Positions 1-8,873 are shown, numbered from the stretch's first letter. The stretch: DNA of 64,000 nt from Propioniciclava coleopterorum (GCF_011393335.1 NZ_CP049865.1:2126722-2190721); one strand, 5' to 3'. The notes: a model not told the origin generated them from the sequence alone. A program made the numbers and translations.

Positions 1-91
1 ACGCGGCGGTCGAGATCAGCTGGAACAGCACGATCAGGCCGACGTTGCGCCAGTAGGGGCGCAGGTAGGTCTTCAGTGTGGCGAGGAGCAT
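1..91 (-). CDS. ABC transporter, N-terminal fragment (cut by window edge)
   Basis: Only the first 30 codons are in the window. They read MLLATLKTYLRPYWRN followed by a hydrophobic stretch (VGLIVLFQLIS), as at the start of the first membrane helix of an ABC exporter half (fused permease-ATPase). The ATG lies in a TGATG overlap with the stop of the TetR gene, so the two are co-transcribed and translationally coupled. A TetR regulator directly upstream of exporter genes is a common drug-efflux layout. The class is inferred from the short N-terminus and the context. Confidence 0.5.
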   Translation of the reverse strand, partial: MLLATLKTYLRPYWRNVGLIVLFQLISTAA

Positions 92-732
92 CAGGCTTCC
101 TTTGCGATTCCGTGGAGAAGCAGGTCGGTGATGGCGGCGGGGTCGGCCAGGTCGGGGTGCCCGGCGAACGGGTGGAGCGCCCCGAACGTCAAGGAGATGA
201 GCGCGGACGCGGCGAGATCCGGGCTGGTAGACAGCTCGGCGCGGTGACGGGCGAGCACGGCCGTGGTGGCGTCGGTGATGCGGCGGTGGAACGCGCGGGA
301 GCCGCTCTTGCGCCGGTCGTCGTCGCAGGCGCTCTTGTCGCCGGTGTCGCGGCCGTCGTGCGGGTCGCCCGGGTGCGGCCCCCAGCCCGGGGGCGGCGGG
401 AACTCGTGCGCGAGCTCGATCAGGGTGCGGGCCCGCAGCACGTGCGCCGCGATCAGCCCCGCCAGCCGTGTCACCGTGGCGGCGAGGTCGCCCTCGGGGA
501 TCCCGGCGAGTTGGTCGGCGATGTCGTCCTGGTGCATGGCCTGGTGGATGGACGCGTGCACCAGGTCGTCCTTGGACGCGAACACCCGGAAGATCGTGCC
601 CTCCGCGACGCCCGCAGCCTCGGCCACCTGCCGGGTGGACACCGCGGCGCCGTGCTCGGTCAGCAGCGGGATCGTCGCTTCGATCAGCGCCCGGCGGCGC
701 TCGTCGCGGGGGAGTGGTTTGGCTCTGGTCAC
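91..732 (-). CDS. TetR/AcrR family transcriptional regulator
   Basis: 213 aa, usual TetR length. The N-terminal helix-turn-helix is clear at residues ~12-58 (RRALIEATIPLLTEHG, then VAEAAGVAEGTIFRVFASKDDL). The C-terminal ligand-binding domain is variable, with a polar insert around residues 120-145 (GDPHDGRDTGDKSACDDDRR). The start is a GTG; no ATG is available upstream. The gene is followed without a gap by an ABC exporter gene, and a near-perfect 20-bp palindrome lies 16 bp upstream of its start. It is therefore probably an autoregulated repressor of the exporter. The ligand is unknown. Confidence 0.9.
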   Translation of the reverse strand: MTRAKPLPRDERRRALIEATIPLLTEHGAAVSTRQVAEAAGVAEGTIFRVFASKDDLVHASIHQAMHQDDIADQLAGIPEGDLAATVTRLAGLIAAHVLRARTLIELAHEFPPPPGWGPHPGDPHDGRDTGDKSACDDDRRKSGSRAFHRRITDATTAVLARHRAELSTSPDLAASALISLTFGALHPFAGHPDLADPAAITDLLLHGIAKEA

Positions 733-747
733 GGTGTCGAAGGATAG

Positions 748-767
748 GTGAGTGAGTGCTCACTCAC
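748..767. promoter_or_regulatory. Probable TetR operator (GTGAGTGAG-TG-CTCACTCAC)
   Basis: Two exactly inverted 9-bp half-sites GTGAGTGAG / CTCACTCAC are separated by 2 bp. The site lies between the divergent tetR (start 732) and the AEC carrier gene (start 879). The size and symmetry fit the operator of a TetR dimer. Binding by the adjacent regulator is inferred. Confidence 0.7.
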
Positions 768-878
768 AAACGGGATGCCTCCTGTTGCGCAAACGGCCTT
801 GCGAGTCGTGTGTGGCGCAACCGTGGAAACCGGACGACGTGACCCGCCGCACGGACTAGCCTCCTCAGGGAGGTGGGC

Positions 879-1784
879 ATGGATCTGGTGCTGAAGGCCG
901 CGACGCTGGTCGCGATCATCGCGCTCGGCTACCTCGTGAAGCGGCTGGGCTGGCTGCAGGGCGCCGACTTCCGCGTGCTGTCCACCATCGCGCTGCGCAT
1001 CACCCTGCCCTGCGCGCTCATCGTCGGCTTCGACAAGTTCGAGATCCAGCCGTCCCTGCTGTGGCTGTCGCTGTTCGCCTTCGTCACGGTCGTCGCCGGG
1101 CAGGTGATCTCGTGGGTGGTCGAGCGCCGGTGGGGGCTGCGCGCCCAGGCCTTCGGCGTCCTGAACGTGTCCTCGTTCAACATCGGCCTGTTCGTCATCC
1201 CCTACCTCGGCGCGTTCCTGGGGCCCGAAGCCATCGTGATCGCGTCGATGTTCGACGTCGGGAACGCCCTGTCGGCCGCCGGGGTGGGGTACGCGTGGGG
1301 GCTCGGCCTCGCGGCCGGCCGGAAACCGTCGATCCTGAAGTTCCTCAACACGCTGCTGCACTCGCCGGTCTTCATGACCTACCTCGTCCTCCTGCTGCTG
1401 GGACTGTTCCGGATCCACCTCCCCGGCCCCGTGCTCGGATTCGCCGCCACAGTCGGCGCCGCGAACACGTTCATCGCGATGTTCATGATCGGCATCGGGC
1501 TGGAGATCGTGCTCGACCGGCGCTCCTACGTGGTGGCCGCCCGTTACCTGGCGACGCGCTACGCCGTCGTGGCGCTGGCCGCGATCGCGCTGTGGGTCCT
1601 GGTGCCGTTCTCGCACATGGAGAAGGTGGTCCTGACGGCTGTGCTCGTCGCGCCGATGGCGGCGATGTCGTCGGGGTTCACCGCGGAGGCGGACCTCGAC
1701 GTGAGCGTGTCGACGTTCATGACGACCTTCACCGTGCTGGTGGCGATCGTTGCGATGCCGGCCCTGCTGTTGGCGCTCGGCTGA
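879..1784 (+). CDS. AEC (auxin efflux carrier) family transporter
   Basis: 301 aa, almost entirely hydrophobic, with about ten membrane segments in two halves, as in the AEC/PIN-like family that exports or exchanges small organic acids. Typical features are the N-terminal segment ATLVAIIALGYLVKRLGW, the motif NVSSFNIGLFVIPYLG in the middle and the C-terminal TEADLDVSVSTFMTTFTVL. I chose the ATG at 879 because a GGGAGG box ends 5 nt before it; the GTG at 873 would overlap that box. The gene is divergent from tetR and shares its operator region, so it may also be controlled by it. The substrate cannot be deduced. Confidence 0.85.
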   Translation: MDLVLKAATLVAIIALGYLVKRLGWLQGADFRVLSTIALRITLPCALIVGFDKFEIQPSLLWLSLFAFVTVVAGQVISWVVERRWGLRAQAFGVLNVSSFNIGLFVIPYLGAFLGPEAIVIASMFDVGNALSAAGVGYAWGLGLAAGRKPSILKFLNTLLHSPVFMTYLVLLLLGLFRIHLPGPVLGFAATVGAANTFIAMFMIGIGLEIVLDRRSYVVAARYLATRYAVVALAAIALWVLVPFSHMEKVVLTAVLVAPMAAMSSGFTAEADLDVSVSTFMTTFTVLVAIVAMPALLLALG

Positions 1785-1842
1785 TCGCTGCCATGTCGCA
1801 TTCCTGCTAGATCTTGGCGTCCGCGTGCCGCAGGATGGACGC

Positions 1843-3315
1843 ATGATCCCGAACCGAGAGACCTGCCTGGCGGCCGTCGCCAGCCGCGATGCGCGGTTCG
1901 ACGGCAGCTTCTACACCGCGGTGACGTCCACGGGCATCTACTGCCGCCCGTCCTGCCCCGCCCGGACGCCGCGGGCCGCCAACATGGTCTTCCACCCCAG
2001 CGCCGCCGCGGCGCAGGCCGCCGGGTTCCGCGCCTGCAAACGGTGCCGCCCCGACGCGGTGCCCGGTTCGCCCGAGTGGGACGCCCGCGCCGACGTCACG
2101 GCCCGCGCCATGCGCCTGATCGGCGACGGGGTGGTGGATCGCGAGGGCGTCGACGGGCTGGCGTCCCGGCTGGGCTATTCGGTGCGGCAGGTGCAGCGGC
2201 TCACGCTCACCGAGGTGGGGGCCACGCCGCTGAGCCTGGCCCGCGCGCAGCGCGCCCACACCGGGCGCATCCTGCTTCAGACCACCGACCTGCCGCTGGC
2301 CGAGGTGGCGTTCGCGGCCGGCTTCGGCTCGATCCGGTCGTTCAACGACACCATCCTCGCGGTCTACGCCGCGACGCCGTCGGCGCTGCGCGGCCAGGGC
2401 CGGACGCCGGGGCGGCGTCCCGGCGAGCGGCTGCTGGAGATCTCGCTGCGGCTGGCCTTCCGCGCCCCGTTCGACCCGTCCAACGTCTTCGGGCACCTGG
2501 CCGCCACCGCCGTCCCCGGCGTGGAGGAGTGGCGCGGCGGCGCGTACCGCCGGACGCTCCGGCTGCCCGGCGGGCCCGGCATCGTCGCCCTCGCGCCCCG
2601 CGCCGACCACGTCGCCGCCACGCTGCATCTGAGCGACCCGCGCGACCTCACCCCCGCGATCGGACGCTGCCGCCGGCTGCTCGACCTGGACGCCGACCCG
2701 GTCGCCGTGGACGCCGCGCTCGCGGCCGACCCGGCGCTGGCCCCGCTCGTCGCGAGCAACCCGGGCCGCCGCGTCCCCCGGACGGTCGACGGCGCCGAGT
2801 TCGCGCTGCGGGCCGTGCTGGGTCAGCAGGTCTCCACCGCGGCCGCCCGCACGCACGCCGGCCGCCTCGTCCGCGCCCTCGGCGAGCCGATCACCGACCC
2901 GGCCGGCGGCCTGACGCACCTGTTCCCGACGCCCGAGGCGCTCAGCGAACTCGCCCCGGGGCACCTGGCCGCGCCGGCGTCCCGGATCGCCACCTTCACC
3001 GGTCTGGCCGCCGCGCTGGCGTCCGGACGCCTCGACCTCGACCCCGGCGCCGACCGCGACGAGGCCCGCACGGCGCTCGGCGCGCTGAAGGGCATCGGGC
3101 CGTGGACCGTCGAGATGGTCGCGATGCGCTCCCTCGGCGACCCGGACGCCTTCCCCGCCACCGACCTGGGCCTCAAGCGGGCCGCCGCCGAGATGGGCCT
3201 GACGGACATCGCCGCCGCGTCGCGGCGCTGGCGACCCTGGCGCGCCTACGCCACCCAGTACCTCTGGGCGGTCGACGACCACCCGATCAACCATCTCCCC
3301 CAGGAGGAATCATGA
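1843..3315 (+). CDS. alkA: Ada-type regulator / AlkA DNA-3-methyladenine glycosylase II fusion
   Basis: 490 aa with three parts. Residues 1-75 are the Ada metal-binding domain with its four cysteines (C34, C38, C65, C68; GIYCRPSC and FRACKRCRP); in Ada one of these takes up the methyl group from DNA phosphotriesters. Residues ~85-185 are an AraC-type HTH ([34 protein letters not shown]). The remainder is AlkA-like, with the helix-hairpin-helix [14 protein letters not shown] and the catalytic-Asp segment [12 protein letters not shown]. It should sense methylation damage, activate repair genes and excise alkylated bases. The stop overlaps the ogt start (ATGA), so the two form an operon. This Ada/AlkA fusion is usual in actinobacteria. 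Confidence 0.93.
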   Translation: MIPNRETCLAAVASRDARFDGSFYTAVTSTGIYCRPSCPARTPRAANMVFHPSAAAAQAAGFRACKRCRPDAVPGSPEWDARADVTARAMRLIGDGVVDREGVDGLASRLGYSVRQVQRLTLTEVGATPLSLARAQRAHTGRILLQTTDLPLAEVAFAAGFGSIRSFNDTILAVYAATPSALRGQGRTPGRRPGERLLEISLRLAFRAPFDPSNVFGHLAATAVPGVEEWRGGAYRRTLRLPGGPGIVALAPRADHVAATLHLSDPRDLTPAIGRCRRLLDLDADPVAVDAALAADPALAPLVASNPGRRVPRTVDGAEFALRAVLGQQVSTAAARTHAGRLVRALGEPITDPAGGLTHLFPTPEALSELAPGHLAAPASRIATFTGLAAALASGRLDLDPGADRDEARTALGALKGIGPWTVEMVAMRSLGDPDAFPATDLGLKRAAAEMGLTDIAAASRRWRPWRAYATQYLWAVDDHPINHLPQEES

Positions 3316-3781
3316 AGCACCGCATCATCGACTCGCCGGTCGGCCCGCTGGCCCTCGTCGTGGACGACGACGGCGTGCTGTGCGCGCTCTACATGGAGAA
3401 CCAGGCGCACCACCCCGGCGAGGAGGCGCTCGGCGAGCGGGACGACACCGTCGCCGCGGACGCCGTGGCCGAGCTCGCAGAGTACTTCGCCGGCGAGCGG
3501 ACCGCCTTCGACGTCCCCACCGCTGCCCGCGGGACGGACTTCCAGAAGGCGGTGTGGCGCGAGCTCGCCGCCATCCCCCCGGGGAGACCCGGACCTACGG
3601 CGAGGTGGCGGCCGCCCTGGGGAAGCCGTCGGCGTCCCGGGCCGTCGGCGCGGCGACCGGACGCAACCCGATCGGCATCATCGTGCCCTGTCACCGGCTG
3701 GTCGGCTCCACCGGCAAGCTCACCGGCTACGCCGGCGGGGTGGAGAAGAAGCGCTGGCTGCTGGACCACGAGCGCGGCTGA
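3312..3781 (+). CDS. ogt: Methylated-DNA--[protein]-cysteine S-methyltransferase (frameshifted as sequenced)
   Basis: The N-terminal half ([21 protein letters not shown]... [15 protein letters not shown]) is in one frame. The C-terminal half, with the active-site motif [10 protein letters not shown] and [13 protein letters not shown], is in another. Adding one base to the run CCCCCCGGGG at 3575-3584 joins them as [21 protein letters not shown] and gives a normal protein of about 156 aa. The cysteine of PCHR would accept alkyl groups from O6-alkylguanine. The start overlaps the stop of the alkA fusion, with a GGAGGA box before it. As every motif is intact on both sides of the break, a sequencing error or very recent mutation is likely. 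Confidence 0.85.
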
Positions 3782-3824
3782 GCCGATCCCGCGGCACCCC
3801 CTCGGCGTCCGGGGCGGCCGGGGC

Positions 3825-3837
3825 TAACCTGTGACCC
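3825..3837 (+). promoter_or_regulatory. Putative -10 element (TAACCT) of a leaderless zwf transcript
   Basis: TAACCT (3825-3830) fits the actinobacterial TANNNT -10 and lies 7 nt before the GTG at 3838. No ribosome-binding site separates them. This is the spacing of a leaderless mRNA. No convincing -35 is seen. Confidence 0.45.
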
Positions 3838-5250
3838 GTGACGACTCACGCCAACGAATCCGTCCCGCCGCCGATCACCCTGGTGATCCTGGGGGCGTCC
3901 GGTGACCTGACGCACCGCCTGCTGCTCCCCGGGCTCGGGACGCTGCTGCGGGCCAAGCCCGCCTACGACGTCCACCTGGTCGGGGCCGCGGCCGCCGACA
4001 TGACGGCCGACGAGTGGCGCGACCGCGTCCGCGGCGGGCTGGAGGAGGGCGGCTGCCGCCGGCAGCGAGCCGACGACATGGCCGCGGCGTCCACCTTCGT
4101 GCACCTCGACGTCACCGACCCCAAGGAGATGCAGACCTTCCTCGACGCTCAGGCCGCCCAGGGACGCCCCATCGTCCTCTACTTCGCGCTGCCGCCGGCG
4201 GTCACCCAGAAGTCGATCGGGGTGCTGAGCGGGTTGAACCTGCCCCCCGACATCCGGCTCGCGCTGGAGAAGCCGTTCGGGTCCAGCCTGGCGACCGCCA
4301 AGGAGCTCAACGCGCTGCTCGCGGGCTTCATCCCCGAGGACCGGCTGTTCCGCGTGGATCACTACCTCGGCAAGGCGACCGTGCTGAACCTGCTCGGGCT
4401 GCGGTTCGGGAACCGGATCTTCGAGCCGGTGTGGAACGCCGCCAACATCGAGCGGGTCGAGATCATCGCCGACGAGGCGCTGGCGCTGGAGGGGCGCGCG
4501 GGCTACTACGACCACGCCGGCGCGCTGAAGGACATGATCCAGAGCCACCTCATGCTGGTCATGGCCATCTTCGCGATGGAGCAGCCGGCCCGCATCGACG
4601 CGGTCGAACTGCGCGACCTCATCGTCCACACGCTGCGCTCGACCCGGCTGTGGGCCGGCGAGGGGGAGCGGTCCTCGCACCGCGCCCGGTACACCGCGGG
4701 CAGCATCGACGGACGCCAGGTGCCCGACTACGTCGCCGAGCCCGGCGTGGACCCCGAGCGCATGACGGAGACGCTGGCCCAGGTCACCCTCGAGATCCAC
4801 AACGCGCGCTGGGCCGGGGTGCCGTTCCGGCTGCGCAGCGGCAAGGCGCTCGGCGACGGGTTCCGCGGGATCGTCGTCCAGTTCCGGCCGGTCGCGCACC
4901 TGCCGGTGGGCTTCCACAACGAGGCCGCCCCGAACGTCCTGGTCATCGGGTTCACGCCCGAGACGCTCGCCCTGCGCGTCACGACGAACGCCGAGGGGGA
5001 CCGCTGGGACCTGGAGACCAGCACCCTGTCGACGCAGCTGGGCGAGTCCCCGGTCCGCCCCTACGGCGAGATCCTGGACGAGATCCTGACCGGAAACATG
5101 CTGCTGGGCGTCCGCGGCGACATGGCCGAGGAGAGCTGGCGCATCCTGGATCCGCTGCTGCAGGAGTGGGCCGACGGGGTCGTCCCGATGGACAGCTACA
5201 GCGCCGGCTCGTACGGACCGCAGGCCTGGAACGACGCGCCCGGCGCCTGA
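3838..5250 (+). CDS. zwf: Glucose-6-phosphate dehydrogenase
   Basis: 470 aa, normal family length. It oxidises glucose 6-phosphate to 6-phosphogluconolactone, the entry step of the pentose phosphate pathway, and makes NADPH. The dinucleotide-binding motif GASGDLTHR is at residues 19-27 and the substrate-binding signature RVDHYLGK at ~172-179. Further family blocks follow: LALEKPFGSSL, NIERVEI, MIQSHLMLVMA and RSGKAL. The GTG start is supported by a TAACCT -10 box 7 nt upstream. The gene stands alone between ogt and lysS rather than beside gnd, tal or opcA, so it may be one of several zwf copies; it is somewhat shorter than the classical ~500-aa enzymes. Confidence 0.93.
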   Translation: MTTHANESVPPPITLVILGASGDLTHRLLLPGLGTLLRAKPAYDVHLVGAAAADMTADEWRDRVRGGLEEGGCRRQRADDMAAASTFVHLDVTDPKEMQTFLDAQAAQGRPIVLYFALPPAVTQKSIGVLSGLNLPPDIRLALEKPFGSSLATAKELNALLAGFIPEDRLFRVDHYLGKATVLNLLGLRFGNRIFEPVWNAANIERVEIIADEALALEGRAGYYDHAGALKDMIQSHLMLVMAIFAMEQPARIDAVELRDLIVHTLRSTRLWAGEGERSSHRARYTAGSIDGRQVPDYVAEPGVDPERMTETLAQVTLEIHNARWAGVPFRLRSGKALGDGFRGIVVQFRPVAHLPVGFHNEAAPNVLVIGFTPETLALRVTTNAEGDRWDLETSTLSTQLGESPVRPYGEILDEILTGNMLLGVRGDMAEESWRILDPLLQEWADGVVPMDSYSAGSYGPQAWNDAPGA

Positions 5251-5295
5251 CGCCGGCGCGGGCGACCCCGGTTCGGGGCGGGCACCGATCCTCGA

Positions 5296-5307
5296 TAGGC
5301 TGTCGGG
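5296..5307 (+). promoter_or_regulatory. Putative -10 element (TAGGCT) of a leaderless lysS transcript
   Basis: TAGGCT at 5296-5301 is followed after 6 nt by the GTG start of lysS, with no Shine-Dalgarno sequence. The same arrangement is seen before zwf, the DUF881 gene and mntH. Confidence 0.45.
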
Positions 5308-6831
5308 GTGACCGGAACCAGCCCTGCCGCAGCGCAGCCCGACCAGCCGTCCGTCTCCGAGCAGGTGCAGGTGCGCCAGGAGAAGCGCGCCCGCATCATC
5401 GCCGACGGCGGACAGGCCTACCCGGTCGAGGTGCCGCGCACGCACGCGCTCGCGGCGGTGCGCGAGGCATGGGGGCACCTGGAGCCCGGCGTGGAGACCG
5501 ACGAGGTCGTGAGCGTCGCGGGCCGCATCATGTTCCTGCGCAACACCGGCAAGCTGTGCTTCGCGACGCTGGCCGACCAGTTCACCCAGGACGCCGACGG
5601 CGGCCGCCTGCAGGTCATGCTGAGCCTGGCCGAGGTCGGCCAGGAGTCCCTGGACCGCTGGAAGGCCGACGTCGACCTGGGCGACTTCGTGTCGGTCACC
5701 GGCCGGGTCATCGCGTCCAAGCGCGGCGAGCTGTCGGTCATGGCGACCGACTGGACGCTGGCGTCCAAGTCGCTGCGTCCGCTGCCCACGCTGCACAAGG
5801 ACCTGTCGGAGGAGTCCCGCGTCCGGCAGCGCTACGCCGACCTGGTGGTGCGCGACGAGGCCCGCGCGATGGTCCGCACCCGCGCGGCCGTCACCCGCTC
5901 GATCCGCGAGACGCTGCACCGGCTGGGGTTCCTGGAGGTCGAGACGCCGACGCTGCAGCTGATCCACGGCGGCGCGGCCGCGCGTCCGTTCGGCACGCAC
6001 CTCAACGCGTTCGACATCGACATGACGCTGCGGATCGCGCTCGAGCTGTACCTCAAGCGCGCGATGGTCGGCGGCACCGACCGGGTCTACGAGATGGGCC
6101 GCATCTTCCGCAACGAGGGCATCGACTCCTCGCACTCGGCCGAGTTCACGATGCTGGAGTCCTACCAGGCCTGGACCGACCAGCGCGGCATCGCCGAGAC
6201 CACCCGCCAGATCATCGTCGACATCGCCGACGCGCTGGGCAGTCGGCAGATCGAGACGCCCGACGGCGTCATCGACCTGGACGGCGAGTGGCGCTGGCTG
6301 CCGCTCTACGACGGCCTGAGCGAGGCCGTCGGCGAGACCATCACGCTGGACACCCCGCTGGCGCGGCTGCAGGCCATCGCGGACGACCGCGAGATCGCGT
6401 TCGACCCGGCCTGGGGCGCGGACAAGCTCGCGGTGGAGCTGTTCGGCGAGATCGTCGAGCCGGGCCTGCTGCAGCCGACGTTCGTGTGCGACTACCCGGC
6501 GATCGCGCAGCCGCTCGCCCGCCCGCACCGCGACCAGCCCGGCCTGATCGAGGCCTGGGACCTCATCATCGGGGGCATGGAGCGCGGCACCGGCTTCAGC
6601 GAGCTGATCGATCCGGTCATCCAGCGCGAGCGGTTCACCGAGCAGTCGCTGCTCGCCGCCAAGGGCGACCCCGAGGCGATGCAGCTCGACGAGGACTTCC
6701 TCAACGCCCTGGAGTTCGGCGCCCCGCCGATGGGCGGCATGGGCATGGGCGTGGACCGCATCGTCATGCTGTTCACCGACAAGGGGATCCGCGAGACCAT
6801 CCTGTTCCCGCTGCTCAAGCCGCAGGGCTGA
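5308..6831 (+). CDS. lysS: Lysyl-tRNA synthetase, class II
   Basis: 507 aa. It charges tRNA-Lys with lysine in the cytosol. An N-terminal OB-fold anticodon-binding domain occupies about residues 60-165 (VVSVAGRIMFLRNTGKLCFATL). The class II catalytic core follows. Motif 2 is visible as RVYEMGRIFRNEGIDSSHSAEFTMLE, and motif 3 as GMGMGVDRIVMLFTDKGIRETILFPLLKPQ at the C-terminus. The assigned start is the GTG at 5308, directly after a -10 box. It is transcribed alone and ends at a long convergent terminator. Confidence 0.97.
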   Translation: MTGTSPAAAQPDQPSVSEQVQVRQEKRARIIADGGQAYPVEVPRTHALAAVREAWGHLEPGVETDEVVSVAGRIMFLRNTGKLCFATLADQFTQDADGGRLQVMLSLAEVGQESLDRWKADVDLGDFVSVTGRVIASKRGELSVMATDWTLASKSLRPLPTLHKDLSEESRVRQRYADLVVRDEARAMVRTRAAVTRSIRETLHRLGFLEVETPTLQLIHGGAAARPFGTHLNAFDIDMTLRIALELYLKRAMVGGTDRVYEMGRIFRNEGIDSSHSAEFTMLESYQAWTDQRGIAETTRQIIVDIADALGSRQIETPDGVIDLDGEWRWLPLYDGLSEAVGETITLDTPLARLQAIADDREIAFDPAWGADKLAVELFGEIVEPGLLQPTFVCDYPAIAQPLARPHRDQPGLIEAWDLIIGGMERGTGFSELIDPVIQRERFTEQSLLAAKGDPEAMQLDEDFLNALEFGAPPMGGMGMGVDRIVMLFTDKGIRETILFPLLKPQG

Positions 6832-6838
6832 GCCCACG

Positions 6839-6883
6839 CGCGACGAGGGCCCCGGGACACATCGTCCCGGGGCCCTCGTCGCG
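6839..6883. terminator. Strong bidirectional terminator between lysS and crgA
   Basis: A perfect 20-bp G/C-rich stem (6839-6858 with 6864-6883) closes over a 5-nt loop, ACATC. It lies between two convergent genes, so it can serve both. It has no long U-tract, as is common in high-GC actinobacteria. Confidence 0.8.
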
Positions 6884-6908
6884 TCGTGGGGCGCTCAGCG
6901 GCGCGGCG

Positions 6909-7214
6909 TCACTTCCACTGCGTGGCGACGCCGAACGAACCCGCCATCAGCACCATGGCGATCAGCATGTTCCAGTTGCCCAGCGTGGACATCACCGGGA
7001 CGCTGATGCCGGTGGAGGTCGTGAGGTACCACACGACCAGCCAGGCGACGCCGAGCAGGAGCAGGGTCAGGAAGGTCGGCACGACCCAGCTGCGCGTGGT
7101 GGTCAGCTTCTGCTGCTTCTTCTTGGGGCGCTTGGCGTCCTTCGCGGCGCGCGCATCGGCGGCGACCGCGGGGTTGCCGGACTTCGTCGCGTCCTTCTTC
7201 TTCTCGTCGGCCAC
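6909..7214 (-). CDS. crgA: Cell division protein CrgA
   Basis: 101 aa. There is a Lys/Ala-rich cytoplasmic N-terminus (KDAKRPKKKQQKL), then two membrane segments: VVPTFLTLLLLGVAWLVVWYL and MLIAMVLMAGSFGVATQW. The signature GNWNMLIAMVLMAGSF is typical. In actinobacteria CrgA is a small membrane protein at the divisome that interacts with FtsZ and the septal synthases. The GTG start at 7214 was chosen because a GGAG lies about 8 nt upstream; longer readings add only an Arg-rich run. It sits next to the DUF881 gene and the pknB operon, the same neighbourhood as in mycobacteria. Confidence 0.92.
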   Translation of the reverse strand: MADEKKKDATKSGNPAVAADARAAKDAKRPKKKQQKLTTTRSWVVPTFLTLLLLGVAWLVVWYLTTSTGISVPVMSTLGNWNMLIAMVLMAGSFGVATQWK

Positions 7215-7252
7215 CGACCACTCCACTCGTTCCCGGATCACAAATCGACCCA

Positions 7253-7258
7253 AGCCTA
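7253..7258 (-). promoter_or_regulatory. Putative -10 element (TAGGCT) of crgA
   Basis: On the minus strand TAGGCT lies about 39 nt before the crgA start, giving a short leader that includes the GGAG box. No clear -35 is seen. Confidence 0.35.
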
Positions 7259-7330
7259 CCAACCGGCGGCGCCGCGGCCCCTCATCCGCGCGCGCTCGTC
7301 GGCGCGGTCCTGCCGCTGGACGCCGCCGCA

Positions 7331-7343
7331 TAGGCTGGGCGGC
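7331..7343 (+). promoter_or_regulatory. Putative -10 element (TAGGCT) of a leaderless DUF881 transcript
   Basis: TAGGCT (7331-7336) is 7 nt before the ATG at 7344, without a Shine-Dalgarno sequence. It supports the ATG at 7344 as the true start of the frameshifted DUF881 gene. Confidence 0.45.
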
Positions 7344-8101
7344 ATGAGGGCTGGGGAGGTGTTGCGGCAGGCGCGGGAGAGCGCCCGCGTGACGTCGTGG
7401 CCCAAGCGCGCCGCCACCGTCGCCGTGTGCGTCCTCGCGGGCTGATGATGGCCGTCGGCGCCCTCGCCTCCCGCGGCAACGACCTGCGCCCCGAGCGAAC
7501 GACCGAGCTGATCGCGCTGGTCCGCGCCGAGACCGACCGCGCGGACGCCCTGAGCAAGCACGCGGCGGCGCTGCGGCAGGAGGTCGACGACCTCACCCGG
7601 CGGCGTGCCGGGGCGGCGCAGGGGCCGGAGGCGTCCGCGCTGCAGGCCGCGGGGCAGGCGGCCGGCACGGTGCCCGTGTCGGGACCCTCGGTCACCGTGA
7701 CCCTGACCGACGCGCCGGCGTCCGTGCAGCCGGCGGGCGTGGCCGACGACCTGCTCGTGGTGCACCAGCAGGACATCCAGGCGGTCGTGAACGAGCTCTG
7801 GGCCGCCGGCGCTGAGGCCATGACGATCCAGGGCCAGCGGGTGGGCGCGCGCACCGGCATCAAGTGCGTGGGCAACACGGTCGTGCTGCACGGCGTCCCC
7901 TACGCGCCGCCGTACGTGATCACGGCCATCGGCGACCAGACACGGATGGAGCAGGGGCTGCGCGACAGCAGCTACCTGACGATCTACCGCCAGTACGTGG
8001 ACGCCTACCGCCTGGGCTACGAGGTGACACGCCAGGCCCGCACCGAGATGCCGGCCTTCACCGGGCCCGCGTCGTTCGCCCGCGCGGACGCGGTGCGCTG
8101 A
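7344..8101 (+). CDS. DUF881 family membrane protein (frameshifted as sequenced)
   Basis: The N-terminus MRAGEVLRQARESARVTSWPKRAATVAVCVLAG ends at a TGA. The rest, LMMAVGALASRGNDLRPERTTELIALVRAE..., continues in another frame. One extra G or C in the GGG at 7439-7441 fuses them into one protein of ~252 aa: a cytoplasmic tail, one membrane helix (~residues 21-43), a heptad-rich coiled coil (TDRADALSKHAAALRQEVDDL) and the extracytoplasmic DUF881 domain (VTLTDAP, VNELWAAGAEAMTIQGQRV). The function is unknown. The family member in mycobacteria also lies between crgA and trpG, which suggests a link to cell-envelope growth or division. Confidence 0.85.
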
Positions 8102-8125
8102 CGCGGCGCCGGACGTCCCCGCGGC

Positions 8126-8764
8126 TCAGGCGTCGGTGACGGCCATCAGCGGCGCCAGGCCGGCGGCCCGCGCCGGCGCGTCGAGGTCGCCGCAGGCGGC
8201 CAGCCAGTTCGCCAGCATCTGATAGCCGCCCTCGGTCAGGACCGACTCGGGGTGGAACTGGACGCTCTCGACCGGCAGGTCGCGGTGCCGGACCGCCATG
8301 ATGACGCCCGACGCCGTCCGCGCCGTCACCTCCAGGACGTCCGGGACCGTCGCGGGGTCCAGGGCCAGCGAGTGGTAGCGCGTCGCGGTGAACGGGGACG
8401 GCAGCCCGGCGAACACGCCCTGCCCGTCGTGGAAGACCTTCGAGGTCTTGCCGTGCAGCAACTCGGGGGCGCGCCCCACCACGCCGCCGTACGCGACCGC
8501 GATCGACTGCAGGCCCAGGCACACCCCGAAGATCGGCAGCGTGCCCGCGCGGCCGCGCACCAGGTCGATGCAGACGCCGGCGGCCTCCGGCGTTCCGGGG
8601 CCGGGGGAGAGCAGGATGCCGTCGTAGGGCGCCGCGAAGTCGGGGTCCTCGAACCGGGGATCGTCGTTGCGCCAGACGTCGACCTGCGCGCCGATCTGCG
8701 CCAGGTAGCTGACGATGTTCCAGACGAACGAGTCGTAGTTGTCGACGACGAGGATCCTTGCCAT
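8126..8764 (-). CDS. trpG: Glutamine amidotransferase, anthranilate/aminodeoxychorismate synthase component II
   Basis: 212 aa class I glutamine amidotransferase that supplies ammonia from glutamine to a chorismate-using partner. The nucleophile motif is GVCLGLQS; the catalytic His-Glu pair is in FHPESVLT; ILVVDNYDSFVWNIVSYL at the N-terminus is typical of TrpG/PabA. No trpE or pabB is adjacent. Since the same gene occupies this place in other actinobacteria, it may serve both tryptophan and folate synthesis. I chose the ATG at 8764 over 8773 because a GGGAG box lies 10 nt upstream of it and almost abuts the other. It is convergent with the DUF881 gene. Confidence 0.9.
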   Translation of the reverse strand: MARILVVDNYDSFVWNIVSYLAQIGAQVDVWRNDDPRFEDPDFAAPYDGILLSPGPGTPEAAGVCIDLVRGRAGTLPIFGVCLGLQSIAVAYGGVVGRAPELLHGKTSKVFHDGQGVFAGLPSPFTATRYHSLALDPATVPDVLEVTARTASGVIMAVRHRDLPVESVQFHPESVLTEGGYQMLANWLAACGDLDAPARAAGLAPLMAVTDA

Positions 8765-8822
8765 GGCGTCCATTCTCCCTCAGGTCGCGCGCGGTGCCGC
8801 GTCCGGATCTGCGGCGAGACGC

Positions 8823-8865
8823 CGACGCCCGCCGGGCCGCGCGGGGCGGCGTCCGGCGGGCGTCG
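8823..8865 (-). terminator. Terminator of the fhaA-pknB operon
   Basis: Perfect 13-bp stem (CGACGCCCGCCGG at 8823-8835 with its complement at 8853-8865). It begins just past the pknB stop on the minus strand and separates the operon from trpG. Confidence 0.65.
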
Positions 8866-8873
8866 GGGATCTG

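Noticed and set aside
873-875. GTG start for the AEC carrier
   Set aside because: It overlaps the GGGAGG box, which is correctly spaced for the ATG at 879.
3727-6837. Long open frame of ~1036 codons on the minus strand
   Set aside because: Antisense shadow of zwf and lysS with the low-complexity composition typical of high-GC noncoding frames.
4014-7445. Very long open frame (over 1100 codons) on the plus strand
   Set aside because: It is an Arg/Pro/Ala/Gly-rich shadow of zwf and lysS in another frame. Only its last 34 codons are real, as the N-terminus of the DUF881 protein.
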